NCBI GenBank assembly: GCA_022818135.1
Contig: JAFMSR010000002.1
Span: forward strand, 24,596,268 to 24,660,267
Length of the DNA stretch: 64,000 nucleotides
Direction of reading: 5' to 3'
Origin: Saxidomus purpurata
Lineage: Eukaryota > Mollusca > Bivalvia > Venerida > Veneridae
Shown in pieces: positions 34,328 to 44,741 of this stretch. The stretch's first letter is position 1. The number at the start of each line of letters is the position of its first letter. Made by a program: the position numbers and the translations under genes. The notes beneath the pieces are model-generated. The model made no database searches and was not told the DNA's origin. It saw nothing but the letters and a program-made list of their open reading frames with translations.

Positions 34328-35440
34328 ATGGAATCATCTCGGCGCACCAGGAGACGATCGGTTATGAATGTTTTCAGTTACTTTGACAACACTGAGCCAG
34401 ACAAATTTAGAGTTGTGGCAAAAAACGGTCAATCTACAGTGAAACTTGCAAACCAGCCTAGTTCGAAGAAATTTTTCTATCCGAATATCTTCATATCAGT
34501 TGTTGAACTTGATTCTATGTGGATTTGCTTGGTTTTCTTAACATGTTTTTTGTTAAGTTGGTTTACGTTCGCCTTACTTTACTTTGTCGTTTCAGAGGCG
34601 AACGGCGACTTTGCCCATAATGAGGAGGGTAATAAACCTACACCATGTGTTGAAGATGTAAGCGATTTTCTTGAAATGTTTCAGTTTTCTATGGAGACAC
34701 AGACGACAATCGGATACGGCACGCGGTACGTCACGGAGGAATGTCCTACTGCCATTCTGCTGGTTGTTATACAATCAATACTAGGAACTTTGATCCTAAC
34801 ATCAATTACCGGTGTCATACTTTTTAAATTCCAGTCTCCAAAGAAACGAGCCCACACTCTTTTGTTCAGTAAAGTTGCTTGCGTGTACGAGGACGAGGAT
34901 AAATATTACGTAGAGATTCAAATTCTTAACATGCAACGTTCGCAGTTAATAGATCTAAAAGTGTCTGCACTTTGTATCATGAATAGAATGGACGGATCGG
35001 GTAAATGTCGACTAGATATGGATTTTAATCCGTTCCACAAAAATTCGAGACTTTTCTTCAGACCAAAGGTTTACAGGCACTTAATAGATAAGAGCAGTCC
35101 GTTCTGGGACTTCAACAGACGGGATTTTGAGAAAGGTGACTATGAGATCGTTGTTATGGTTGATGGAGTTGACGAGTTTACAGATAGCTTTGTTCAAGCT
35201 CGGACCTCATTCCTTCCATCCGAAATTAAGTGGAGTAGACACTTTAAGCAGATGACAGCATCACGCAAGGGTAGTACTTTCAAGCTTAACTATAACGATT
35301 TTACAAGAACCAAACGTTCTTTTGATATGACTGACGAAAGCGCTTCTGTGGCGTCACGACGCAACTCGTCCGAAGCAAGCTTTACTGAAGAGATACACAT
35401 GGATGAGTTTGTAAACGCATCAGCACTACTCTGTCAGTGA
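34328..35440 (+). CDS. Inward-rectifier K+ channel (KCNJ/Kir family), gene 2
   Basis: 370 residues from ATG 34328 (context GAGCAATGG). The frame stays open to 34244 but only with non-ATG codons, so this start is chosen. An acceptor-like TTACTGCAG lies 5 bp upstream, so a non-coding 5' exon is possible. N-terminal RRTRRRS; the Kir signature KFRVVAKNGQ; TM1 about 64-88; Cys at 107 and 139; METQTTIGYGTR with TIGYG at 127-131; TM2 about 141-166; FQSPKKRAHTLLFSK with PIP2-type basic residues; cytoplasmic domain ending in SEIKWSRHF. The TM2 rectification position is Leu157, while cytoplasmic-pore acids remain (Asp209, Glu283). The tail has RRNSS, a PKA-type site. The coding region has no intron, unlike gene 1. 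Confidence 0.93.
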   Translation: MESSRRTRRRSVMNVFSYFDNTEPDKFRVVAKNGQSTVKLANQPSSKKFFYPNIFISVVELDSMWICLVFLTCFLLSWFTFALLYFVVSEANGDFAHNEEGNKPTPCVEDVSDFLEMFQFSMETQTTIGYGTRYVTEECPTAILLVVIQSILGTLILTSITGVILFKFQSPKKRAHTLLFSKVACVYEDEDKYYVEIQILNMQRSQLIDLKVSALCIMNRMDGSGKCRLDMDFNPFHKNSRLFFRPKVYRHLIDKSSPFWDFNRRDFEKGDYEIVVMVDGVDEFTDSFVQARTSFLPSEIKWSRHFKQMTASRKGSTFKLNYNDFTRTKRSFDMTDESASVASRRNSSEASFTEEIHMDEFVNASALLCQ

Positions 35441-37544
35441 AACCTCAGAGGATTTTTATATCTTTCCAAATGACTTGTTCCGAAACGGTCGCTTTTCGCG
35501 GGCCCCAAAATGTACCTTAGATTTGATGTTATGATGTGTTAAACGACTTACAGGACTTTGTTATTTGTTGGTCTCCATCCACCTCATTTGCATGATTCAT
35601 GCACTTCACATTATTGTAGAGTTACCTTTCTAAAATTGAATTCAAATTCAAATTCAGTAGTATTAAAAAATTCCACATATTTCTGCAGGCAAACATATTA
35701 ATTCACTATATAAAAAATACATGTAGATAAATTGACACATTTATGTTAAATTTTCTCAGCCTTTCCCGTCTGTTCTATTTTTCAATTAGGGACTTCTTAG
35801 TTTTTCCGTAGTGGCACCCTTTCATTTTACTACTATAGGTCGTAAAATTACTCGATCTCATTGCAGTAAATTGATGGTTTTTCTACCTAGTCTAAAAGTG
35901 TAACATGGAGTAGTATGGTTGGCCATCGCCACCATTTTAGCCACGGTTAGAATAGGCTCCGCTTAAATGATTTAAGCCAGGGTTAAGATTATTCGCTCCG
36001 GCAAATCTGATTTTAACCCGGCATAAAATTACGCCTCCGGCATTGAAATAGAGAATTGTGAATTGGCCGTGTTAAAATATTTAGGACACGTATCACAATA
36101 TGAGTTTAGTCGGGGCTCAAACCCATATTCCGATGCCGGACGCTTGAACGTAGTTATGCCGCATGGCCAAAGTGGCCATGGGACTTTAAAATCTTAAATT
36201 CGCCAATGCTAACCTTAGACATTGACTAGTTAAGGTGATGTCATATGAACATGCTGTAATCGGGAACCTAGAATATACAGGGTCTAAGTTCCTGCTGTAA
36301 TGCACGATTTATGCATCAATCGTAAATCAGATATATCAGTCCGCCGCAAGCTCATGTTAATGAGATTGATCATGTAGTCATGTTTGTTTTATGTAATCAG
36401 CTTTTAAAACCAATCACTTTACACTTTACAATTCAACTTTCAAACCCTACTCATCATAGTACGAAACATTTTAGCGATTTTCAAACATTTCTTGCGGTTT
36501 GCGCTTTTCCATTAATTCTGCGGGAACGACAATTGGCCAGTATGCTGTTGGCCATAGGAACTTGTAACTTACGTTTTAAATATGCATTTTGTTCTCAATT
36601 TCTTTTTTTACCATCGGCGTTGCATAGCCCAGGCTATGCATACGTCAGTCAGTATATATAGTTGTTGTGTCAAATTCTTTAATTTTAATACGTAGATGCA
36701 AGTCCTCTTTTAATTAATTTCATTCCCTTACTATTCTCATTATGTTGAAATTAATTGCCTGCCAGTCTGAATAACTTTTCAACTCATTTCAGACGAAGGG
36801 CGCAATAAATTATGTCGTCCCGTATTTCGCCGTGTTTGCCGTCTTTGTCAGTCATATGTGTTCAGTGGTGTTGATCGAGGAACTGAGTACTGGTTGGACA
36901 TTTTTGGGGGATTGTGCTAAATTCGGCACACGAACATTGCGATTTTGGGCTCGATCGGCGGCTCTGCCATAGCTCAACCATTTGAACTGAAAGCACATAG
37001 AATGATTATACAAATACAAAGAAACAATAAAAAAGTAAACAAAATAGCAAAACGCAAAAATATTTGTCTGTTTTGTTACTGCTTGATTTCGTTTATTGTA
37101 TTTACAAGCGATTCCACGGAACTATTACTATTTTGGTTAAATATGTCAGTTACTCGTGAAAATTTAAAACAAACAGTTACATTGTATTTCAGTTACTATT
37201 TCAACTGGATCGTGCATAATAAATACAAAAATACTGAGCGTTTCCCCGACGTCCAGCGATTTTATTTGCGGTAAAATGACATTTGACATTTGTGGTTTAC
37301 TCTGAACTTTAAAAATAATGCGAAAAGGAAAAAAAAATGACAGAAAACACTATTTATGAACAATGAAGACATCAACGGGGAGCATCTCAGCGCAAATAAG
37401 ATTTAGTCTCAGTAGGAATTTACTTAAGATTTTAGCTTACCTGGCGCAGATTGACAGGATGAGCTATTAAGCACACTCACCAATCGTCCGTCAAACGACA
37501 TTTACTATTAACCAATGGACAAACGTTAATGAAACTTTGCAAGC
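35441..37544. other. 3' flank of Kir gene 2 and intergenic DNA
   Basis: ATTAAA at about 35671 is a possible poly(A) signal. 36105-36180 on the minus strand looks tRNA-derived (B-box-like GGGTTTGAGCCCC), a possible SINE head. No further exon is supported; the 93- and 109-codon frames show no domain. Confidence 0.4.
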
Positions 37545-38050
37545 ATATCGCACACTGTTTCGGCAAAACGCACTGGCTCCAATTTAACGATACTACTCCG
37601 ACTAACGTAACGACAAGGCTCCGACGAAAAATGGCTGATTCTGTAAACAAAACCCAAGTCAGTATAACAGATCCGTGTATTTCACATGGTTAATCGCAAC
37701 TTCTGATGAAACGAATATTCTTACGGAATGCTTACTTCTGACCTGCATGACCGTAGCTAGTCTGCTGTTTCAGACATCGATACGTGAAAGTAATGCAAAA
37801 AGTGTAAAACAGACTCAAAATGCATGGAATTTTCTCAAAATCATGTTTAGCATATAAGATATGCATTGGCATGTAACTTTAGGTCAAATGTCGTAAGCAT
37901 ATACTAACAATTCACTAATTTGTTATTACAATAGGCACAACTTACCCATTCAAAAATACAACGATCGATCCAGGCTCCTATTGACGATACAACGAAAATG
38001 TTCCAATTCGTGTTTCATGGATCATTTTCACATACGATTTTGAACAATTA
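37545..38050 (+). repeat. Inverted repeat arm A (intact)
   Basis: About 0.5 kb that is the reverse complement of 41462-41612 joined to 44386-44740. Examples: CTGGCTCCAATTTAACGATA against TATCGTTAAATTGGAGCCAG, and CATTGGCATG against CATGCCAATG. It supplies the empty-site sequence for the LTR element insertion. Confidence 0.8.
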
Positions 38051-38824
38051 CAAATATAACAGTGTCTTTTATCGGACAAATGTATGTGTTTTCTCAGTGA
38101 AAAGTTGAAAATTCAACGCAGAACTTTCTAATATTCAAAATACTTCCTAAAATGGCAGGATTCGTGGAGACAATGTTTCAAACTTTATTTGACGCTATAA
38201 TATTCACATGCAGCTTAGACTAAAATAGGAATGTTTATCTAATGATAAATTGAAGGAGTATATAGTTTTGTATTCGCTATTTATACATGTTGTACTTCAT
38301 ACAACCACAACAGAATATATCTGAGCTTTTTTGCTTAGGTGTGCTTATTGCGATAAACATTCAGGAATTCCCACCCAGTTCGTGTTAACTTTATTCTGGT
38401 CAAATACAAAATAGCATAGCCACTGGCACTCTTAAAAACACGCATAAAACAATTCAAAAGTAGGGTCTTTGCCCAATTAGTCAAGGTAGACGTGGAAGAA
38501 AACAATGCCGGTGATATATTTATATGCCTAATTTCTGTAACTCTACAGGCAACATTAAAGATGTATAATTAGAATTCGGCCATGTAACAGATTTGTTTGA
38601 AACTTTAACATCTGATCATTTACACTCATTTATGTTCACTTAGCGCTTAATTCAAGTAAGATTTTCACTGGATGTATTTTTAAAAATTGATTTCCCTATC
38701 ATGGTTGCCCAACCAAGATGGATTTATTTTATCATAAGTAAAAATTTGATACACATACTTTGCCTAAGGAAAGATATACATGTAAGACTTATTGTATTAT
38801 ATTTGTGAAATATTTGCATTAACA
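38051..38824. other. No gene seen
   Basis: AT-rich unique sequence. Confidence 0.45.
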
Positions 38825-40181
38825 TTTTTCGCTCACCTGAGCTGGCTCAGGGTGAGCTATTAGGATCGATGAATGTCCGTCGTCCGTCCACACTTAGTTC
38901 GTTAACACTCTAGTGGTCACATTTTTGCCTCAATTGTCACGAAACTTGGTCAGGATGTTTGTCCCAGTAATAACTTGGACGAGTTCGAATATGGGTAATC
39001 TCGGATGAAAAACTAGGTCACATGACCCAAAAATAGAAAAATCTTGTTAAGGCTCTAGAGGCTACTGTTTCAGTCCAAATATCCTGGCAATTTGTCAGAA
39101 AGGTTGTTTGGTTGATTTCTAGCTCAAGTTATAATATGGGTCACCTGGGGTCAAAAACTAGGTCACACAGCCCAAATATGGAAAAACCTTGTTAACACTC
39201 TAGAGGTAACATTTTCAGCCCAAATATTCTGGAAATTTGTCAGAAAGGTTGTTTCGATTATTTCTAGCTCAAGTTCGAATATGGGTCATCTGGGGTCAAA
39301 AACTAGGTCACAAAGCCCAAATATGGAAAAAGCTTGTTTACACTCTAGAGGTAACATTTTCAGCCCAAATATCCTGGAAGTATGTCAGAAAGGTTGTTTC
39401 AATGATTTCTAGCCCAAGTTCGAATATGGGTCATCTGGGGTCAAAAACTTGGTCACAGAGCCCAAATATGGAAAAACCTTGTTAACACTCTAGATGTTAC
39501 ATTTTCAGCCCAGATATCCTGGAAATTTGTCAGAAAGGTTGTTAAGATGATTTCTAGCTCAAGTTCGAATATGGGTCATCTGGGGTCAAAAACTAGGTCA
39601 CACAGCCCAAATATGGAAAAACCTTGTTAACACTCTAGATGTTACATTTTCAGCCCAGATATCTTTGAAATTTGTCAGAAAGGTTGTTTCGATGATTTCT
39701 AGCTCAAGTTCGAATATGGGTCATCTGGGGTCAAAAACTAGGTCACAAAGCCCAAATATGGAAAAACCTTGTTAACACTCTAGAGGTAACATTTTCAGCC
39801 CAAATATCCTGGAAATTTGTCAGAAAGGTTGTTTCAATGATTTCTAGCTCAAGTTCGAATATGGGTCATCTGGGGTCAAAAACTAGGTCACAGAGCCTAA
39901 ATGTGGAAAAACCTTGTTAACACTCTAGAGGTTACATTTTCAGCCCAAATATCATGGACATTTGTCAGAAAGGTTGTTTCTATGATTTAAAACCCAAATT
40001 TAAAATTGGGGTCATGGGGTCAAAAACAGGCCACGCCCAAACCTTGTTAACACTCTAGAGGTTTCATAGCCCAAATATCCTGGAAATTTGCCAGAAAGGT
40101 TTTTTCTTTTATTCCCACCAACTTTGTTAAAAGCAGTTGGACTTGGGTGAGTGATAAAGGGCCATCATGGCCCTCTTGTTA
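38825..40181 (-). mobile_element. Family A tandem-core element, complete copy
   Basis: In reverse orientation: end hairpin GCTCACCTGAGCTGGCTCAG at 38831, GTCCGTCGTCCGTCC linker, about eight 145-bp units, and start hairpin GGGCCATCATGGCCC ending near 40176. The last unit before the start is decayed. Confidence 0.85.
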
Positions 40182-40569
40182 TATTTAGATGGAATTCATT
40201 AGAAATGCAAGTTTGAAAAATTATTATTACCTCCCTTTACCTATCTTGGCACACCCAAGATAGATTGGAAATAAATGAATTCAGAAGCTACACATAGTTT
40301 TAAAACTTCCATTTTGGTTCAGAATGTTAAAATATTTGTATATCTATCCAATTCAAATGTAAAAGTAGAAATTGTATTGAAATAAAAAAGAAATATTCAA
40401 CGTTATAAATACTTTCATATTAAAGGGGCGTAATAACAAAATTTTATAAAAGTTAATAAAATGTAAATTTCTGATAGGGATCTAACTCTATGTAAGGGGT
40501 CTTTTTGTTCATTAAATAAATCTCTAACAGAATATACAAAAATTAAAAATTGTCATAAAATGTTGCTTA
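40182..40569. other. No gene seen
   Basis: AT-rich unique sequence. Confidence 0.45.
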
Positions 40570-40947
40570 TTTTAAAGCTGCTCGCTCTTAGATTTTGGTA
40601 AAAAAATAAAGTTCTTCAAACTGTATGCAAATAACGTATTTTAAAACATATAGTCATATAAAAAGTATCCAGTATAAATTCATGTCACGTATATCTCTAA
40701 ATTTCAAATAATACACTACCAAATTCAAAAGGTAAAAAGGTTTGAAACGCTTTTAAAAATCAAAAAAAAAAAAATAGTTTGGGGGGGCCGTGTAACCAAC
40801 ATTTTCAATCAATTTCTACAAATTCCTACCTAGATTTTTGCTTATAATTTGATTCTAGCCTTTAATTATATATTTATGTATAAGAATGTCAATTTTAAAA
40901 AAATACTTTTTTTTTTCAATGGTAACTGAGAGCGAGCAGCTTTAAAA
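40570..40947. mobile_element. MITE with TTTTAAAGCTGCTCGCTCT ends
   Basis: 378 bp with 22-bp terminal inverted repeats differing at one position. The left part recurs alone near 1094. No coding capacity. The target duplication is not clear. Confidence 0.75.
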
Positions 40948-41149
40948 GTAATTCACCACCTTTAAGTCTAGGTAGATAGATCTATCAACAATTGTCCAAA
41001 TACCAGTACGTAAATGTTTTTCAGTTTATCACTAACAAACCGTGCAGAGCGGTATACGGTATCCATAAATCCTGTCATTTAAAGAAGTATTTTAAATATT
41101 TGAATGCAAGTTAATACATAAGTATTTTGGCTCGATTGTAAAGAAAGCT

Positions 41150-41275
41150 TGTAGTTTATCTAGTCACACTCGAGTCTGCTTCCTGGAAAAAAAAGTACTG
41201 GTCTCATAATGTGGAGGTACGGTCCTGACCCCAGTTGGACTCAACCCGCAACCTCTGGGATGAGCGATGTTCTGA
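41150..41275 (-). mobile_element. tRNA-derived SINE, 5'-truncated
   Basis: On the minus strand: CGCTCATCCCAGAGGTTG, B-box-like GGGTTGAGTCC, then CATTATGAGACCAGTACT and CCAGGAAGC. It matches the fuller copy at 48066-48235. Confidence 0.65.
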
Positions 41276-41461
41276 GATTCAATATCATTTTTAAAGAGAG
41301 TGGGTACAAGGTGACATAAAACTCAAAAGTTTGTTCGATAAGAGATTTTCTTATATTTGTAATAGCGCTCTAACATCTGTGTAAAAAGGCATGATGGGAG
41401 ACATGCCGAGGTCTCATCCACAAATACAAGCTAAAATAGTTGCTCTTATGTACGGACCTTT

Positions 41462-41612
41462 ATAAAATTTGCTTCAAATCAAACGTCTGTGTAAATGCCC
41501 CGTGAAACACAAATTGGAGCATTTTCGTTGTATCGTCAATTGGAGCCTGAATCGTTGCATTTTTTTAATGAGTAAGTTTTGCCTATTGTAATGCCAATTT
41601 AGTGAATTGTTA
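41462..41612 (-). repeat. Inverted repeat arm B, left piece
   Basis: Reverse complement of the right part of arm A (about 37900-38050). It is cut by the LTR element at GTTAGTAT. Confidence 0.75.
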
Positions 41613-41616
41613 GTAT

Positions 41617-42497
41617 TTTAACACCTCTGGGAAGGGTGGCGAGTAAGGAACCGAATACTGTCTGTCTCATTATTGTTTATTTATTCACAGGTAGAAATAT
41701 ATAACAAATAACAGTACATAAGTAATATTCAAAAGTTCCAATTTTGTAACACAATGTTTCCATCAATTATTCTGTATCTCAGTTCATATTAATGTGTCAA
41801 TTGATATCTAAATTTCCAAAATCAGCACTAAGAAATCTTGAATCTTTTTTCTTTTTTCACAAAGTTCTGTTTATCACTAAGTATATCTTTCACTAAGTAT
41901 TAGTATCCGTATTTATCCATTTATCTATCTATCTTTCTTTTTTATCTATCCTGAGTATCTTTCATTTAAATACTTAAAAATTCTTGAACGCAAAGTAGGC
42001 GGACCTTTTTAATAAACCAATTAAATTTCACAATACAGACTTAGGATAATTTCTGTAACCAATGAAAACTAATATAAGAAATGCTCTCTAGGAGTCCCAT
42101 TTGTCAATATAGACAGTTTTGACCATTTTATGGCATAATTCTGTACACAAATTGTTACCTAACTTTAGATAGGTTTTACAAGTTAATTTTTAAGATTCAT
42201 AAAATTTAGAATGATAAAAGTGTCTGTTACTAATAAGATGCCCTCAGTTAAATACATGTACTATAGTGGTTTACATCTGGTCCCTAGCAATCTACATTAC
42301 CTAACATTTATGAGGAGTTAGGCAATAAATGTGGCATCAGCCTGTTAACAAAGGTAATCAAACTAATACTGGTCAAAGTATGAAAAGTGGTATAAAGTAT
42401 ACTATGTAATGAAAAACTTTTAATATATAGAAATACTGAAATAATGATAATAACTTGTTGCATAAGATAAAAAAACATTTTTTTGAGCTTCCTAAAA
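41617..42497 (-). repeat. 3' LTR
   Basis: 881 bp, collinear with 43526-44381. Differences are mostly 1-4-bp gaps in the other copy. It contains TCTATCTATCTTTCTTTTT-type microsatellite. Confidence 0.85.
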
Positions 42498-42513
42498 CTC
42501 CCCCTTGCTTTGA
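42498..42513 (-). other. Polypurine tract
   Basis: On the element strand CAAAGCAAGGGGGAG lies directly before the 3' LTR, the normal place of the plus-strand primer of LTR retroelements. Confidence 0.7.
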
Positions 42514-42635
42514 AAATTTTGGTCTCCAAAGTTTACCAAATCTTTTATTCTAAATTGTTGTCTGTTTATGTGTCCTGAATTAATAGTTATTTCCACACTT
42601 TTCTTTGTTCTTTTAATGTGTGAATTAAATTATAA

Positions 42636-43214
42636 CTAGTCTCGGACAAAACACAGCAAAGTGGCCCTTCTTTTTACACAAGGTACACTGATTATCTCTA
42701 GCATCACACTGTAATGAAATGCACTGCTTCCACATGTATTGCGTAGAATTTTCTCTGTCTGTAATCTGTGGTTGACCCTGCTTTTTACAAGGTCTAAAAT
42801 GTCATTACATTGCTTTGTGGATAGTTTTTGTTCCTTTGCAGCTTGGTACATCATTTTGAGAGTTTTCACTGATTCCTTGAGTATGTTGTTTTCTTCCTGG
42901 AGTCCCTGTAGGTCATTCCTCAAGCATTTGTTTGCCTCCATCACGATAGTTAAGTTTTTGTCTTCTGGTACCAAATTTTGCTGTACTTCGCAAGAATTTC
43001 TTGGTCCAAGTTTTGTTAGTTCTTTGTTGTCAATGTTACAGAATGGCATAAGAGAGCACATAGCCGCTTTCAAAATATCAACATCATGGTTTAAATGTCC
43101 TCTTTCTGGTAAATTTTGTTGCTGCTTTGGATTTACACACTTAGATTTAGATTCTGTTCTCACTGAGGAGTAGCATATTTTGCATAGTGTCCATACTGTC
43201 TGCATATGTAGCAT
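42636..43214 (-). CDS. Second frame of the LTR element (coiled-coil-like, gag continuation)
   Basis: 192 codons overlapping the zinc-knuckle frame by 55 bp in the -1 frame. Its first ATG is probably not a true start, since the upstream frame reads into it after a shift of one base. It begins with the residue group that would hold the last Cys of the knuckle (LCKICYSS). The middle is helical with heptad-like Leu/Ile spacing (CLRNDLQGLQEEN, ILKESVKTLKMMY). The end has CVKRRATLLCF. No enzyme motif. Likely the C-terminal half of one gag-type protein. Confidence 0.55.
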   Translation of the reverse strand: MLHMQTVWTLCKICYSSVRTESKSKCVNPKQQQNLPERGHLNHDVDILKAAMCSLMPFCNIDNKELTKLGPRNSCEVQQNLVPEDKNLTIVMEANKCLRNDLQGLQEENNILKESVKTLKMMYQAAKEQKLSTKQCNDILDLVKSRVNHRLQTEKILRNTCGSSAFHYSVMLEIISVPCVKRRATLLCFVRD

Positions 43215-43579
43215 TGTCTATTCGTTGCTTTGCAAACATGAATATAAGAAGCTGACTCACCACACCTTCCACAAAGAGTTAATGAATGTTCACATAGATT
43301 TCTATTGTTTTTGTATGATGCGGATCTGTTGACTGCTTTCCCAGGTCTTCTTAGACTTGCTGGGTGCCATCTTCTGTTCCAGAAGCTCAGTCCTTGCTGT
43401 AACCCGATAGAAGAGTGATCTTTGTCACTTGTGGCTGCTCGTCGTTGTCCATTATATTGGGGAATGTAACAGTTGTTCACTTGGCGTAGAGGTAGCGGTT
43501 TTGTACCCGGATATTCTCGACCAACTTTAACACCTCTGGGAAGGGTGGCGTGTAAGGAACCGAATACTGTCTGTCTCAT
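43160..43579 (-). CDS. Gag-like zinc-knuckle frame of the LTR element
   Basis: 139 codons from an ATG inside the 5' LTR (MRQTVFGSLHATLPRG is LTR-encoded). A basic middle follows, and at the C-terminus two Cys/His clusters: CGRCGESASYIHVC, then CYICRQYGHY. Retroelement gag proteins use this arrangement to bind RNA. In this frame the second cluster lacks its last Cys and stops soon after, while the Cys is present in the overlapping -1 frame. A one-base loss in the short A run near 43178 would explain it. Whether it is a mutation, a sequence error or a programmed shift is open. Confidence 0.65.
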   Translation of the reverse strand: MRQTVFGSLHATLPRGVKVGREYPGTKPLPLRQVNNCYIPQYNGQRRAATSDKDHSSIGLQQGLSFWNRRWHPASLRRPGKAVNRSASYKNNRNLCEHSLTLCGRCGESASYIHVCKATNRQCYICRQYGHYAKYATPQ

Positions 43580-44381
43580 TATTGTTTTTTTTCACGGTAG
43601 AAATATATAACAAATAACAGTCTAAGTAATATTCAAAAGTTCCAATTTTGTAACACAATGTTTCCATCATTTTCTGTATCTCAGTTCATATTAATGTATC
43701 AATTGATATCTAAATTTCCAAAATCAGCACTAAGAAATCTTGAATCTTTTTCTTTTTTCACAAAGTTCTGTTTATCCTAAGTATATCTTTCACTAAGTAT
43801 TAGTATCCGTATTTATCCTTTATCTATCTATCTTTCTTTTTTATCTATCCTGAGTATCTTTCATTTAAATACTTAAAAATTCTTGACGCAAAGTAGGCGG
43901 ACCTTTTTAATAAACCAATTAAATTTCACAATACGCTTAGGATAATTTCTGTAACCAATGAAAACTAATATAGAAATGCTCTCTAGGAGTCCCATTTGTC
44001 AATATAGACAGTTTTGACCTTTTATGGCATAATTCTGTACCATAATTGTTACCTAACTTTAGATAGGTTTTACAAGTTAATTTTTAGATTCATAAATTTG
44101 AATGTAAAAGTGTCTGTACATAATAAGATGCCCTCAGTTAAATACTGCTATAGTGGTTTACATCTGGTCCCTAGCAATCTACATTACCTAACATTTATGA
44201 GGGTTAGGCAATAAATGTGGCATCGTCTGTTAACAAAGGTAATCAAACTAATACTGGTCAAAGTATGAAAAGTGGTATAAAGTTTACATATGTAATGAAA
44301 AACTTTTAATATATAGAAATACTGAAATAATGATAATAACTTGTTGCATAAGATAAAAAAACATTTTTGAGCTTCCTAAAA
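43526..44381 (-). repeat. 5' LTR
   Basis: 856 bp. Relative to the 3' LTR it carries about 20 short gaps (for example TTATCACTAAG against TTATCCTAAG) and few substitutions. Confidence 0.85.
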
Positions 44382-44385
44382 GTAT

Positions 44386-44740
44386 ATAACTGAAAGTCTC
44401 ATGCCAATGCATATCTCTTATGCTAAACACCTTAACTTCAGTAAATTTGGGCAAAATCCATGCATTTTGGGTCTGTTTTGCACTTATACAGTTGAATCCT
44501 TTACATTAGTTTCATATACATCGATGTCTGAAACAGTCATCTACCTACGGTCATGCAAGACAGAAGTGAGCATCCATAAGAGTATTCGTTTCACCAGAAG
44601 TTGCGATTAACCATGTAAAATACACGGATCTGTTATACTGACTTGGGTTTGTTTACAAAATCAGCCATTTTACGTCGGAGCCTTGTCGTTACGTTAGTCG
44701 GAGTAGTATCGTTAAATTGGAGCCAGTGTGTTTTGCCGAT
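44386..44740 (-). repeat. Inverted repeat arm B, right piece
   Basis: Reverse complement of about 37545-37890 of arm A. Together with 41462-41612 it reconstructs the arm interrupted by the LTR element. Confidence 0.75.
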
Positions 44741-44741
44741 A

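Larger units (their letters stand above)
41617..44381 (-). mobile_element. Gag-only LTR retrotransposon
   Basis: 2765 bp. The LTRs are 43526-44381 (5', 856 bp) and 41617-42497 (3', 881 bp), with a 1028-bp interior. GTAT is duplicated on both sides (41613-41616 and 44382-44385), and the empty site is preserved in arm A. A purine-rich tract AAGCAAGGGGGAG abuts the 3' LTR. Element ends read TTTTAGGAAG...GTGTTAAA on its own strand. The interior encodes a zinc-knuckle protein and a coiled-coil-like frame, and no protease, reverse transcriptase or integrase. Non-autonomous by content, comparable to 'TR-GAG' elements known from plants; that comparison is inference. Confidence 0.85.

Noticed and set aside
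36945..37274. 109-codon frame
   Set aside because: Starts with a non-ATG codon, low-complexity composition, no domain and no splice context.
39237..39485. Open frames of 60-100 codons in family A repeats (also 3488-3751, 5042-5224, 10278-10586)
   Set aside because: They lie entirely in 145-bp tandem units. The period is not divisible by three, and the predicted peptides are translations of the same repeat in rotating frames.
42739..43173. 144-codon plus-strand frame in the LTR element
   Set aside because: Antisense shadow of the gag-type frames.
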